Source of the DNA: Paenibacillus tianjinensis
GTDB lineage: Bacteria > Bacillota > Bacilli > Paenibacillales > Paenibacillaceae
DNA length: 64,000 nt
Assembly (NCBI RefSeq): GCF_017086365.1
Contig: NZ_CP070969.1
Span: forward strand, 2,604,001 to 2,668,000
Direction of reading: 5' to 3'
In this document: positions 24,652-33,746 of the stretch, piece by piece
How positions within the stretch are numbered: position 1 is the stretch's first letter
Layout: each line of letters starts with the position of its first letter
The notes under the pieces: model-generated
Seen by the model: the letters and a program-made list of their open reading frames with translations, nothing else
What the model was told of the DNA's origin: nothing
Database searches by the model: none
Position numbers and translations under genes: made by a program

Positions 24652-25620
24652 ATGAAACTTGGAGTATTTATGGTACTTTTCGGCGGTCGCAAGCTGGAGG
24701 ACGCGCTGGATTATGTGGTTTCCAAGGGACTCAAAGCGGTTGAGATCGGAACTGGAGGCTATCCGGGCAACAGTCACTGCGATCCTAAGTTGCTGCTGGA
24801 GGATGAAGCGCTACTTGGAGAATTCAAACAAAGCATCGAATCACGCGGTCTGATCATCAGTGCGCTAAGCTGTCACGGCAATCCGCTGCACCCGCAGAAG
24901 GAGCTTGCGCTTAAGGATCATGAAGATTTGGTCAATTCCATTAAACTGGCCCAGAAGCTTGGAGTTCCGGTGGTCAATACTTTCTCCGGCTGCCCGGGTG
25001 ACCATGAAGGTGCAAAATACCCGAACTGGCCGGTTGCTCCTTGGCCGAACGATTATCAGGAGATTCTGACTTGGCAGTGGGAGAATAAAGTCATCCCATA
25101 TTGGAAGGAAATGGGCGAGTTTGCTACACAGCATGGCGTGAAGATCGGACTTGAGCTGCACGGTGGCTTCTCGGTGCACACACCAGCTACTCTATTGCGC
25201 CTCAGAGAAGCAGCAGGGGATGCTATCGGCGCAAACCTTGATCCGAGCCATATGTGGTGGCAGGGAATTGATCCGGTGCAGGCGATTCATATTCTCGGAC
25301 GCCGCGGAGCGATTCACCACTTCCATGCCAAGGATACCGTCATTGATCCGGTGAATGTCAATATGTACGGATTAACCGACATGCAGTCCTATGGCAATAT
25401 GCTGGACCGCGCCTGGCAATTCCGCTCTGTGGGCTATGGACATGATGTGAAGACTTGGGCTGATATTATCAGTGCCCTCCGTCTGGTCGGTTATGATTAT
25501 GTAGTCAGCATTGAGCATGAGGACGGCCTGATGTCCATTGAAGAGGGCTTCTCCAAAGCTGTCGATAATCTCCGGCAGGTGCTGATTGAGGAACCACTCG
25601 GCGAAATGTGGTGGGTGTAG
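24652..25620 (+). CDS. Sugar phosphate isomerase/epimerase (TIM barrel, second)
   Basis: The 322-aa xylose-isomerase-like protein begins LGVFMVLFGGRKLEDAL and has the metal-site segments GLELHGGFSVHT, GANLDPSHMWWQG, HHFHAKDT and SIEHEDG. These match the longer epimerase/isomerase branch often found with Gfo/Idh/MocA dehydrogenases. I chose ATG 24652 since GGCGGCAGG precedes it; an ATG at 24631 has no ribosome binding site. The next gene follows after 6 bp. Confidence 0.83.
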   Translation: MKLGVFMVLFGGRKLEDALDYVVSKGLKAVEIGTGGYPGNSHCDPKLLLEDEALLGEFKQSIESRGLIISALSCHGNPLHPQKELALKDHEDLVNSIKLAQKLGVPVVNTFSGCPGDHEGAKYPNWPVAPWPNDYQEILTWQWENKVIPYWKEMGEFATQHGVKIGLELHGGFSVHTPATLLRLREAAGDAIGANLDPSHMWWQGIDPVQAIHILGRRGAIHHFHAKDTVIDPVNVNMYGLTDMQSYGNMLDRAWQFRSVGYGHDVKTWADIISALRLVGYDYVVSIEHEDGLMSIEEGFSKAVDNLRQVLIEEPLGEMWWV

Positions 25621-25626
25621 TCATTT

Positions 25627-26607
25627 ATGGAGAGCTTCACCAAGGTCAAACTGGATGAACGGCAGCTGGAAATGCTGGTTCACACCGCTTTTGCTGCGGA
25701 TCTAACCATCGTCTCCTGTACGGAGCTGACGGGCGGATTTTATAATACCGCTTATGATCTGCTGCTCAGTGACGGAAGGTCTGTCATTCTGAAGGTCGCT
25801 CCTTCGGAGGAAACGCAGACGTTGAGTTATGAGAAGGACATAATGCGGGCTGAAGTGGAAGCTCTGCGGCTCGTCGCGGCAGGGGGCAATGTTCCGGTCC
25901 CTGCTGTCTACAGCTTTGATGAGAGCCGGAGCTTAATCCCCTGTCCTTATTTTTTCATGGAGAAGGTTGGAGGCCAGCCATATAGTGAGGTCAAAGACAG
26001 TTATTCGGCCGGACAAAGAGCCGCGGTTGAGGCTGAGCTTGGCCGGTATCAGCGGCTGATTAATGAAATCACAGGACCGGAGTTCGGCCTGTTCAAACAG
26101 GATATTGTGGTAGCCTCGGCTTCATGGCGGGACACGTTTACTGCTATGATGTCCACGCTTCTTGCAGATGCACGGAATCTGGATGCAGACTTGCCGGCAA
26201 CGGAAGAGGAAATCAGACAGGAGCTGGAGCATTATCTGCCTGCGCTGGATGAGGTGACAGAACCGCGCCTGATTCACTGGGATCTGTGGAATGGCAATCT
26301 GTTTGTTAAAGACGGTGTAATTGTCTCCATTATTGACTGGGAGAGGGCGCTGTGGGGGGATGTGCTGATGGAGTATTACTTCCGGCACTTCGAGAATTCA
26401 CAGGCTTTCTTTCAGGGGTATGGGCAGATTTTTGACAGTCCGAACGAACTTCTCCGTAAGAAACTCTATGATTTCTATCTTGATCTGATCCTGGTTATTG
26501 AATGTTATTCCAGGCAGTATAAAGATGACAATCATGTGCGGTGGGCCGCAGAGAATCTGGCGGAGAGCTGGAAGTCCTTCAAGCATATTAATGCTTCCAA
26601 AGTGTAA
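25627..26607 (+). CDS. Aminoglycoside phosphotransferase-family kinase
   Basis: The 326-aa protein has an APH/choline-kinase fold: GGFYNTAYDLLLSDGRSVILKVAP holds the nucleotide loop and Lys, HWDLWNGN (His about 217) is the catalytic Brenner motif, and IIDWERALWGD is the metal-binding DxE/D region. Such kinases phosphorylate small molecules including sugars. It sits 6 bp after the epimerase gene, so in this context a sugar kinase is more likely than drug resistance. The cassette ends with a hairpin at 26613-26649. Confidence 0.8.
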   Translation: MESFTKVKLDERQLEMLVHTAFAADLTIVSCTELTGGFYNTAYDLLLSDGRSVILKVAPSEETQTLSYEKDIMRAEVEALRLVAAGGNVPVPAVYSFDESRSLIPCPYFFMEKVGGQPYSEVKDSYSAGQRAAVEAELGRYQRLINEITGPEFGLFKQDIVVASASWRDTFTAMMSTLLADARNLDADLPATEEEIRQELEHYLPALDEVTEPRLIHWDLWNGNLFVKDGVIVSIIDWERALWGDVLMEYYFRHFENSQAFFQGYGQIFDSPNELLRKKLYDFYLDLILVIECYSRQYKDDNHVRWAAENLAESWKSFKHINASKV

Positions 26608-26612
26608 TACAA

Positions 26613-26649
26613 GAAGGCCGGAGCTCGCTCATTGCGGGTTCCGGTCTTC
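26613..26649 (+). terminator. Terminator of sugar cassette
   Basis: A 16-bp stem with three wobble pairs (GAAGGCCGG..CTCGC with GCGGG..CCGGTCTTC) and a 5-nt loop. The following T tract is interrupted (ATTGTTAATTT). Confidence 0.6.
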
Positions 26650-26836
26650 ATTGTTAATTTAGTATGACATAACGCAAGACTATATTATAGTTAACAGCAT
26701 TCGAGGATCCAGCTTTGTTATAGTTATATTTATGGAGTTTACAACAGTTGACCTGCCGGATGATCGACTCAGCTCATGAAGGACTAAGAAGAGCAGATCT
26801 GATATGAATTTGAGATGATTCATTTTCAGAAAGCTC

Positions 26837-26905
26837 TTGACTAAGAGGCATAAAAATAGATAAAATAATACTTATTGCCTATCTATATACTGAGAATCAT
26901 TATCG
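26837..26905 (+). promoter_or_regulatory. oppD-like promoter and Fur-like box
   Basis: TTGACT (26837-26842) and TAAAAT (26861-26866) are 18 bp apart. TGAGAATCATTATCG at 26891-26905 differs at two positions from the 7-1-7 Fur box TGATAATnATTATCA and lies about 20 bp downstream of the expected start. The rest of the 26608-26936 gap is AT-rich and shows nothing else. Confidence 0.4.
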
Positions 26906-26936
26906 TACTTTTGAAAAGAGCAGAGAGGGTGACAGG

Positions 26937-28007
26937 ATGGAGCGCCTTTTAGAGGTAAAAGACTTAGCAATTTCATTCAAAACACGCGGCGGAGAGGTTC
27001 AAGCGATCCGTGGTGTTAACTTTCATGTGAATAAAGGTGAAACACTGGCGATTGTAGGCGAATCCGGTTCCGGTAAAAGCGTAACTTCCCAAGCGGTCAT
27101 GAAACTTGTTCCTCAGCCGCAGGGTCAATACAAACGCGGTCAAATCTTGTTCGACGGACAAGACCTGATTCCGAAAACCGAAAAGCAGATGCAGAAAATC
27201 CGCGGTAAAGAAATCGGTATGATCTTCCAGGATCCAATGACTTCCCTGAATCCAATGATGAAGGTCGGCAAGCAAATTACCGAAGTACTGTTCAAACACG
27301 AAAAAATCTCCAAGGATGCTGCTTATAAACGTGGTATCGAACTGTTGGGCCTGGTAGGGATTCCTTCACCGGAACGCCGTTTCCAGCAGTATCCGCATGA
27401 GTTCAGCGGCGGTATGCGTCAGCGTGTGGTAATCGCTATGGCACTCGCGGCCAACCCTAAGCTGCTGATTGCCGATGAGCCTACAACTGCGCTCGACGTA
27501 ACCATTCAGGCACAAATTCTTGATCTGATGAAGGATCTGCAGAAGAAAATCGATACAGCGATTATCTTTATCACCCATGACCTTGGTGTAGTTGCCAGAA
27601 TGGCTGACCGTGTAGCGGTTATGTATGCCGGTCAGATTGTTGAAATGGGCACTGCTGAAGAGATTTTCTATGATCCTAGACATCCATACACTTGGGGCTT
27701 ACTTGCTTCCATGCCTAGTCTGGAGAGCAAAGGCTCCATGCTGACAGCTATTCCGGGAACACCTCCCGATCTGATCAAGCCGCCTAAGGGCGATGCATTT
27801 GCTCTGCGCAGCACTTATGCTATGGCTATCGACATGGAGAAGGAACCTCCGATGTATAAAGTGTCGGATTCCCACTTGGTGAAATCCTGGCTGATGCATC
27901 CGATGGCTCCGGCTGTCGAGCCGCCTGAAGTGGTGAAGAAGAGACAGCGTGTATTGCCGAATGCTTATCCTCAGCCCATTTTGGTAGAAGGCAGCGGCGT
28001 GTATTAA
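26937..28007 (+). CDS. Oligopeptide ABC transporter ATPase, OppD-like, orphan
   Basis: The 356-aa ATPase has Walker A GESGSGKSV, Q-loop MIFQDPMTSLNPMM, signature [16 protein letters not shown] and Walker B LLIADEPTTALDVTIQ, all classic OppD/DppD. The C-terminal oligopeptide extension (IPGTPPDLIKPPKGDAFALR) lacks the Cys cluster of the E. coli type, as I recall for other Bacillales OppD. No oppA, B, C or F gene is adjacent and the gene has its own promoter and terminator, so it must supply its ATPase to permeases encoded elsewhere. Confidence 0.85.
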   Translation: MERLLEVKDLAISFKTRGGEVQAIRGVNFHVNKGETLAIVGESGSGKSVTSQAVMKLVPQPQGQYKRGQILFDGQDLIPKTEKQMQKIRGKEIGMIFQDPMTSLNPMMKVGKQITEVLFKHEKISKDAAYKRGIELLGLVGIPSPERRFQQYPHEFSGGMRQRVVIAMALAANPKLLIADEPTTALDVTIQAQILDLMKDLQKKIDTAIIFITHDLGVVARMADRVAVMYAGQIVEMGTAEEIFYDPRHPYTWGLLASMPSLESKGSMLTAIPGTPPDLIKPPKGDAFALRSTYAMAIDMEKEPPMYKVSDSHLVKSWLMHPMAPAVEPPEVVKKRQRVLPNAYPQPILVEGSGVY

Positions 28008-28037
28008 TATTTGGTTTAAGTCTATACTAATAAGATT

Positions 28038-28072
28038 AGCGTCAGTCCGTTATACGGATTGGCGCTTTTTTT
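28038..28072 (+). terminator. Terminator of oppD-like gene
   Basis: AGCGTCAGTCCG pairs with CGGATTGGCGCT around TTATA, followed by seven T residues. Confidence 0.88.
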
Positions 28073-28160
28073 GTGCTAGAGAGCTGTAACTCAAAAGGAT
28101 TTAGGACTCATTATGTTTCATGAAAGTATGAACTAATATTAATAAGTATAAATAAAAGTA

Positions 28161-28189
28161 TTGACTATTTTTATTTTACACAGCACAAT
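28161..28189 (+). promoter_or_regulatory. Promoter of GH43 gene
   Basis: TTGACT and CACAAT are 17 bp apart, 28 bp upstream of the start codon. The leader is short and AGGAGG follows. Confidence 0.5.
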
Positions 28190-28216
28190 GTAAGGGTATA
28201 CATAGGAGGTATTCTC

Positions 28217-29647
28217 ATGAAAAAACGTGCTATAACCACATTATTATCTTTATCCTTGTTATCAGGCTGCAGCGGTGGCGGCGGGGCGCCTGAGTTCAAG
28301 AATGTTTCGGTGCATGATCCTTCCGTCATCAAGGTGGAAAATACGTATTATGTATTCGGTTCCCATCTGGCTTCGGCCAAAACCAAGGACCTAATGTCAT
28401 GGGAGCAGATTTCGTCCATCGTAGAAGAAGGTAATGTACTTATTCCGAATGTTACCGAGGAACTCAGCGAAACCTTTAATTGGGCACAGTCTAATACGCT
28501 TTGGGCGCCGGATGTCATTCAGCTCGCTGACGGCAAATTCTATATGTATTATGATGCCTGCAAGGGAGATTCACCTCTATCAGCAATGGGGATTGCAGTA
28601 TCTGATAAGATTGAAGGGCCCTATAAGGATCTGGGAATTATTCTGAAGTCTGGTATGACCGGGGTAGGTGATGACGGTGAATTGTATGACGCTACCGAGA
28701 AGCCAAATGTGGTAGACCCGGATGTGTTCTTTGATAAGGAAGGCAAGCTGTGGATGGTATATGGTTCCTATTCAGGCGGGATCTTTATCCTGGAGCTCGA
28801 CCCGGCTACGGGCTTCCCGCTTCCGGATCAGGGTTACGGCAAGAAGCTTCTGGGTGCAAATCATGCCCGGATTGAAGGGCCTTATATGCTATATAGTCCT
28901 GAAACCGATTATTATTATCTGTTCCTCTCGTTCGGAGGGCTGGATGCTAATGGAGGTTATAATATCCGTGTAGCCCGCTCCAAGAATCCTGACGGACCTT
29001 TTGAAGATTCCCAGGGTCAAGCCATGATCGATGCTAAAGGTAATCCGGACAAGTTATTCGATGATCCAGTGTATTCACCTTACGGTGCGAAGCTAATGGG
29101 TAATTTTGAATTTATGAACAGTGATTCAGAACCGGCCGTAAGCGGGGAAGGCTATGTATCGCCTGGACATAATTCGGCGTATTATGATGAGAAGAGCGGT
29201 CAATACTATCTCATTTTCCATACGCGGTTCCCCAACCGGGGGGAAGAGCATGAAGTACGGGTCCATCAGATGTTCATGAATGAGAATGGGTGGCCGGTGG
29301 TAGCCCCACACCGCTATGGAGGCGAAAAGATTGGAACTTATACTTCCTCAGATATCACCGGTGAGTACAAATTCGTAAACCACGGGAAAGACATTACTCC
29401 AGAGATTGTCGAGTCGCAATTGATAGAGCTGACTGCTGACGGTAAGATCACTGGAGCGGTAACAGGCACGTGGAGCTTAAGCGGGGAACATACTGCTAAT
29501 TTAACGGTGGAAGGAAAAGAATACAGCGGCGTCTTCCTGAAGGAATGGAATGAAGCAGTGAACGGCAATGTGATGACATTTACCGCTCTTTCCAAAGAAG
29601 GTATCGCTGTTTGGGGAAGTCATGTATTGACAGAAGCTAAGAAATAG
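28217..29647 (+). CDS. GH43 endo-arabinanase-like lipoprotein (Abn2-type)
   Basis: The 476-aa protein has a lipoprotein signal (LSLLSGC, Cys about 18) and a five-bladed beta-propeller GH43 domain. Visible catalytic regions are VHDPSVIKVENTYYVFGSH (Asp base), VVDPDVFFDKEGKLWMVYGS (pKa-modulating Asp) and ARIEGPYMLY (acid Glu). A C-terminal beta-sandwich domain of the Abn2 type starts near residue 385. It probably cleaves alpha-1,5-arabinan at the cell surface. It is monocistronic; no arabinose genes are nearby. Confidence 0.85.
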   Translation: MKKRAITTLLSLSLLSGCSGGGGAPEFKNVSVHDPSVIKVENTYYVFGSHLASAKTKDLMSWEQISSIVEEGNVLIPNVTEELSETFNWAQSNTLWAPDVIQLADGKFYMYYDACKGDSPLSAMGIAVSDKIEGPYKDLGIILKSGMTGVGDDGELYDATEKPNVVDPDVFFDKEGKLWMVYGSYSGGIFILELDPATGFPLPDQGYGKKLLGANHARIEGPYMLYSPETDYYYLFLSFGGLDANGGYNIRVARSKNPDGPFEDSQGQAMIDAKGNPDKLFDDPVYSPYGAKLMGNFEFMNSDSEPAVSGEGYVSPGHNSAYYDEKSGQYYLIFHTRFPNRGEEHEVRVHQMFMNENGWPVVAPHRYGGEKIGTYTSSDITGEYKFVNHGKDITPEIVESQLIELTADGKITGAVTGTWSLSGEHTANLTVEGKEYSGVFLKEWNEAVNGNVMTFTALSKEGIAVWGSHVLTEAKK

Positions 29648-29668
29648 TTGAGAAAACACTGTAACAGC

Positions 29669-29706
29669 AACCTCCGGATAACGTATTGACGTTGTCCGGA
29701 GGTTTT
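29669..29706. terminator. Bidirectional terminator between GH43 and fabF
   Basis: A 16-bp stem (AACCTCCGGATAACGT with ACGTTGTCCGGAGGTT) and a 4-nt loop, with TTTT on the plus side. Confidence 0.85.
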
Positions 29707-29711
29707 ATGTG

Positions 29712-30947
29712 TTACTGATACTTCTTAACCACGATTACTGCATTGTGTCCGCCGAAGCCAAAAGAATTAGATATCCCGATATTCACTTCTGCAGTACGTG
29801 AGTGGTTTGGCACATAATCGAGGTCACAGATTTCGTCAGGCGCCTCCTGGTTGATTGTAGGCGGTATCAGACCTTCCTGTATACTCTTGATCATAGCAAT
29901 AGCTTCCAGTCCGCCAGCCGCACCGAGGGTGTGTCCGGTCATTGATTTATTCGCGGTTACAGGAATACGGTAGGCAGCTTCGCCGAACAGCTTTTTAATA
30001 GCGGTTGTCTCTGAACGGTCGCCGATCAAGGTACTGGTCGCATGTGCACTGATCAGGTCAACTTCTTGCGGTTGTACCCCGGCCTCCTGCAGCGCCAGCT
30101 TCATCGCCTGGTAGGCGCCAATTCCTTCGGGATGGGTTGCAACCATGTGGTAAGCATCTGAGCTGGCCCCGTAGCCTATAACCTCAGCATGAATAACGAC
30201 ATTTCTGCGCAGGGCATGCGAGAGCGACTCCAGAATCAGGATAGCGCCGCCTTCACCGATCACAAATCCGTCCCGGTTACCGTCAAACGGCCGGCTGGCT
30301 TTCTCCGGCTCCTCATTGCGGGTCGACAAGGAAGTCGCATTGCCGAAGCTGGCCAGTGCAATTTCTGAAATCGCCGCCTCAGCGCCCCCGGCAATAACAC
30401 AATCTGCACCGCCATAGCGTATCAGCCGGAATGCTTCTCCGATCGCGGTATTCCCGATCGAGCAGGCGGTCACCGGTGACAGCGTAGGGCCAAGCGCCCC
30501 GAACCTGATACTGATCGATGCTGCAGCCATATTGGAGATCAGCATAGGAATTAGAGTCGGGCTGACCCTTTCAGGTCCGCGCGTCTTGAGCAGCTCTGCC
30601 TGCTCCATCAGTGTATTTATACCTCCAACACCTGAACCGACATACACACCGAGCCGCTCCCGGTCAAGCTTCTCCAGCTGCAGGCCGGAATCGGCCCAGG
30701 CTTCCTCAGTCGCTGCCAGCGCGAACTGGGTAAACCTGTCCATCCGGCGGGCTTCCTTGCGGCCGAATCTGGCTTCAGGATCAAAGTCCCGAACCTCTCC
30801 GGCGATTTTGCTTTTGAAATGTGATGTATCAAATGAAGTGATCGGGGAGATCCCCGATTCACCGGCGCTTAAACGGTTCCAGAATGGTTCTACCGCGTTA
30901 CCGAGCGGTGAAATTACGCCCATGCCTGTAATGACTACCCGTTCCAT
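29712..30947 (-). CDS. fabF: Beta-ketoacyl-ACP synthase II, orphan copy
   Basis: This condensing enzyme of fatty-acid elongation is 411 aa. The catalytic triad is visible: Cys 162 in TACSIGNTAIG, His 302 in SAHATST and His 339 in KSMTGHTLGAAGG. The first His motif reads HATST where most FabF have HGTST. No acpP, fabD, fabG or fabH is adjacent, so this is probably a second copy used for a special acyl chain or stress response. It is divergent from an XRE-family regulator gene, which may control it. Confidence 0.9.
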   Translation of the reverse strand: MERVVITGMGVISPLGNAVEPFWNRLSAGESGISPITSFDTSHFKSKIAGEVRDFDPEARFGRKEARRMDRFTQFALAATEEAWADSGLQLEKLDRERLGVYVGSGVGGINTLMEQAELLKTRGPERVSPTLIPMLISNMAAASISIRFGALGPTLSPVTACSIGNTAIGEAFRLIRYGGADCVIAGGAEAAISEIALASFGNATSLSTRNEEPEKASRPFDGNRDGFVIGEGGAILILESLSHALRRNVVIHAEVIGYGASSDAYHMVATHPEGIGAYQAMKLALQEAGVQPQEVDLISAHATSTLIGDRSETTAIKKLFGEAAYRIPVTANKSMTGHTLGAAGGLEAIAMIKSIQEGLIPPTINQEAPDEICDLDYVPNHSRTAEVNIGISNSFGFGGHNAVIVVKKYQ

Positions 30948-31021
30948 ATGAATCCTCCTCGAGTCTTTTGAATACTTCCCTGTACGGGGTATAACTGTAT
31001 TTTTCCACTTTACTTATCCTA

Positions 31022-31050
31022 TTACAAGTTGTGGTTTATACTAGTATAAT
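31022..31050 (+). promoter_or_regulatory. XRE regulator promoter with overlapping palindrome
   Basis: TTACAA and TATAAT are 17 bp apart. The perfect 12-bp palindrome TATACTAGTATA (31037-31048) overlaps the -10 element and lies between the divergent XRE and fabF genes. It is a candidate operator. Confidence 0.5.
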
Positions 31051-31093
31051 TACTACTATTGTAGAATCATTAATTTGAAGGGCGGGATAGAAC

Positions 31094-31948
31094 ATGTCCA
31101 ATCAGACCAGACTGCAGGCCTTGTCCAATTTCCTGAAATCGCGCCGGGCAGCGATAACGCCAGCTTCTGCGGGACTCGCGGAAGGAACCCGAAGAAGGAC
31201 TCCGGGACTAAGAAGAGAGGAAGTTGCACAGTTAGCCGGAGTAAGTAATACGTGGTACACCTGGCTGGAGCAAGGGAGAGATATTAAAGTCTCGCCTTCT
31301 GTGCTGGAATGTATCGCAGGTGCGCTCAGATTGACCAAGGATGAACGGAATTATCTGTTCGCTCTGGCGCTGGAGAATGGCCCAGGCATGGCCGCGTTTC
31401 AGCAGGAGGAGGCCTCTGTGATCAGTCCGTCTCTGCAGAAAATTCTGCAGGAGCTTACGACCTGCCCGACAATTATTTCGGACCGCCGCTGCGGGATTGT
31501 CGGCTGGAATGAGGCGGCGGCGCATGTCTTTCTGGATTTTGCCCAACTTCTGCCGGAAGAGCGCAATATGATCCGCCTATTGTTCGTGCGCAAGGAATTC
31601 CAGCGGCTGGCCGTGAATTGGGAGCAATTCGTCCGTGGTTTTTTGTCTATTTTCCGGGCGTATTACGGTCAGTATATGGAAGACAGCTGGTATGACAATT
31701 TTATCGCGGAAATGAAGGCTCAGCACCCTGCTTTTCATGCGCTGTGGGAGGAGAGCCGGGTCAGCAGTGCACCGGATGTGGTGCTGGAATTCCGTCATGC
31801 CAAGGCAGGGAAAATGCTGTTTCACCTTACCTCACTTCAGGTGCATGGAAGTACGGATTTACGCTGCAGCATTTATACTCCAGCCAAGGATTCCAATACG
31901 GAAGCCAAGCTGGAACAGTTAATGAAATTGCATAGGTATAACGATTGA
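31094..31948 (+). CDS. XRE-family regulator with MmyB-like ligand-binding domain
   Basis: The 284-aa protein has an N-terminal HTH of the MmyB group (RRRTPGLRREEVAQLAGVS, WYTWLEQGRDIKVS) and a PAS-like C-terminal domain starting around residue 105 (TIISDRRCGIVGWNEAA). In actinobacterial relatives this domain binds fatty acids. The divergent neighbour here is fabF, which fits lipid sensing. The regulatory link is inferred from position and family knowledge. AGGGCGGG precedes the start. Confidence 0.85.
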   Translation: MSNQTRLQALSNFLKSRRAAITPASAGLAEGTRRRTPGLRREEVAQLAGVSNTWYTWLEQGRDIKVSPSVLECIAGALRLTKDERNYLFALALENGPGMAAFQQEEASVISPSLQKILQELTTCPTIISDRRCGIVGWNEAAAHVFLDFAQLLPEERNMIRLLFVRKEFQRLAVNWEQFVRGFLSIFRAYYGQYMEDSWYDNFIAEMKAQHPAFHALWEESRVSSAPDVVLEFRHAKAGKMLFHLTSLQVHGSTDLRCSIYTPAKDSNTEAKLEQLMKLHRYND

Positions 31949-32056
31949 TAAAAAAAATTTATGCATTCATAAAAAACAATAAATATGCAATATCGAGTTT
32001 CCGGCATATACTTTTAATGTGATGTTAACTTTCAGATGAGCGGAAAAGGAGCTAGT

Positions 32057-33163
32057 ATGATGGCAAAGGTTACCGGATTAGAAGGCGTAGTTGCAGGAGA
32101 AACAGATATTGGATTAGTGGATGGCGAGAAGGGGCATCTGGTCTACCGGGGGTACTGGGCGAAAGAGCTTGCAGTCAGCAGAAGTTATGAGGAAGTGGCT
32201 TATTTGCTGTGGAACGGGCATTTGCCGGATTCCGAAGAATTGGAGAAACTTAAGCAGGATATGGCTGGAGCGAGAATAATCCCGGATTATTTGCGCGGAA
32301 TGATAGATTTGCTACCTCCATCCGTTCCTATGATGCTGGTACTGCAAAGCGCTGTAGCAGCCTTAGGTGAACCGGTGAATGCGACCTGGCCGCCGACACT
32401 TCCCCAAGCGCTCCGGTTAACCTCGGTGTTGCCGACAATCATTGCTTACAGATACCGCAAATTGAATAACCTGCCGGTTATTGAGCCGCTTGCTGAGCTG
32501 GGTCATGCCGCGAATTATTTGTATATGCTGAAAGGGCAAATACCTGAAGAAGCCCATGTACGGGCACTAAGCGCCTATCTAATTCTTTGCATGGAACATG
32601 GTATGAATGCTTCGACTTTTGCATCCCGGGTTGTCCTCTCCACAGAGTCAGATATGTGTGCGGCTGTGTGCGGGGCTATCGGAGCGATGAAGGGCCCGCT
32701 GCATGGCGGAGCACCTTCGGAAGTCATTGCTATGCTTGAGGACATTGGAACCATGGACCGGGCTGAGCCGTGGATCCGCGCGGTACTTGATAACAGAGGC
32801 AAGATTATGGGCTTTGGACACCGGATATATAAAACAAAGGATCCGCGCGCTGAAGCGCTGATGATTGCGACCGTAGAGATGAACGGTAAAGACCCGTCTT
32901 TTGATTTGGCCATTCATGTAGAGCATACCGCTATCCGCCTGCTCGAGGAATACAAACCGGGCCGCCGCTTATTCACCAATGTAGAGTTTTACGCTGCGGC
33001 AATTCTGCGTGCTTTGCAGCTTGACCCGGAGATCTTCACTCCAACCTTTACGGCTGGAAGAATTGTCGGCTGGACTTCGCACATTCTTGAGCAGGCGGCG
33101 AACAACAGAATATTCCGACCTCAATCCGTATACACAGGGCCGATGCCTGATCTCGAAGCTTAA
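32057..33163 (+). CDS. Citrate synthase / 2-methylcitrate synthase (CitA-like)
   Basis: The 368-aa protein has the family catalytic residues: His in MKGPLHGGAPSEV, His in MGFGHRIYKTKDPRA and an Asp beyond it. Length and motifs fit Bacillus CitA, the minor citrate synthase, better than the longer hexameric enzyme. ATG 32057 (or the adjacent 32060) follows AAAGGAG. It stands alone between an XRE regulator and a terminator, without icd or mdh. Methylcitrate activity is possible but no prp genes are near. Confidence 0.85.
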   Translation: MMAKVTGLEGVVAGETDIGLVDGEKGHLVYRGYWAKELAVSRSYEEVAYLLWNGHLPDSEELEKLKQDMAGARIIPDYLRGMIDLLPPSVPMMLVLQSAVAALGEPVNATWPPTLPQALRLTSVLPTIIAYRYRKLNNLPVIEPLAELGHAANYLYMLKGQIPEEAHVRALSAYLILCMEHGMNASTFASRVVLSTESDMCAAVCGAIGAMKGPLHGGAPSEVIAMLEDIGTMDRAEPWIRAVLDNRGKIMGFGHRIYKTKDPRAEALMIATVEMNGKDPSFDLAIHVEHTAIRLLEEYKPGRRLFTNVEFYAAAILRALQLDPEIFTPTFTAGRIVGWTSHILEQAANNRIFRPQSVYTGPMPDLEA

Positions 33164-33208
33164 TAGGTTTGAAGAACTCATGTGATAGAGCCGTGTAAGA
33201 TAGCCAAA

Positions 33209-33243
33209 AAACACCCCTGACCGCTTTGCGGCCAGGGGTGTTT
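33209..33243. terminator. Terminator after citrate synthase gene
   Basis: AAACACCCCTG..CCGC pairs with GCGG..CAGGGGTGTTT around TTT, with one internal mismatch. A and T tracts at both ends allow bidirectional use. Confidence 0.85.
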
Positions 33244-33292
33244 GATAGAGGGAACGCTCATGAGTGAGTATGGCGGATACTCTGGTATTACA

Positions 33293-33580
33293 TTAGAAGT
33301 CTGATGTTGCGATTTCAATGGTGCCGAAAACTGCGCCGGCAGCTGTGCTTAACAGCGCGGCAACCAGCAGCAAGTTTACTGACAGCGTAAGGCTATTCAG
33401 TGCAGGAATAGTGTAAGTGACTACTGGGGCATTTACCCGATAGATAACGAGATCGACGGGAAATGCCGAGCCGTTGTTAACAGTAACAGCAGCGTTAATG
33501 CCTCCGGCAAGATTCTCGTAATAGGATTTACCTACCGATGGAGCCAGATTGAAGTATTGAATCGGTAATAAGATAGCCAT
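33293..33580 (-). CDS. Small uncharacterised protein (95 aa), hydrophobic C-terminus
   Basis: The start at 33580 follows AAAGGAGG. The N-terminal half (ILLPIQYFNLAPSVGKSYYENLAGG) is followed by short beta-rich stretches (AAVTVNNGSAFPVDLVIY, VVTYTIPALNSLTLSV) and a C-terminal Ala/Leu/Gly-rich segment that could be buried or membrane-associated. It has no cleavable signal. The beta pattern resembles spore-surface or assembly proteins of Bacillales, but I do not recognise a family. It is monocistronic. Confidence 0.65.
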   Translation of the reverse strand: MAILLPIQYFNLAPSVGKSYYENLAGGINAAVTVNNGSAFPVDLVIYRVNAPVVTYTIPALNSLTLSVNLLLVAALLSTAAGAVFGTIEIATSDF

Positions 33581-33746
33581 CTTGATGACCTCCTTTGTGT
33601 TTGATAGAATATCATATTCAGTAAATCTATGAGTGTTATAACGGATGTCTTGGGAGATTCGCACATTTTAATAGGCTGCTGCGACTATAAAAGAAGAGCC
33701 CCTATCCGTAATGGATAGAGGCTGCAGAGGAAGAGGGATTATCGCC

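Noticed and set aside
33260..33304. 14-codon frame (MSEYGGYSGITLEV) with GAGGGAAC upstream
   Set aside because: It recalls the start of YjcZ-type spore peptides but lacks the hydrophobic helix and ends after 14 residues; too little to call.
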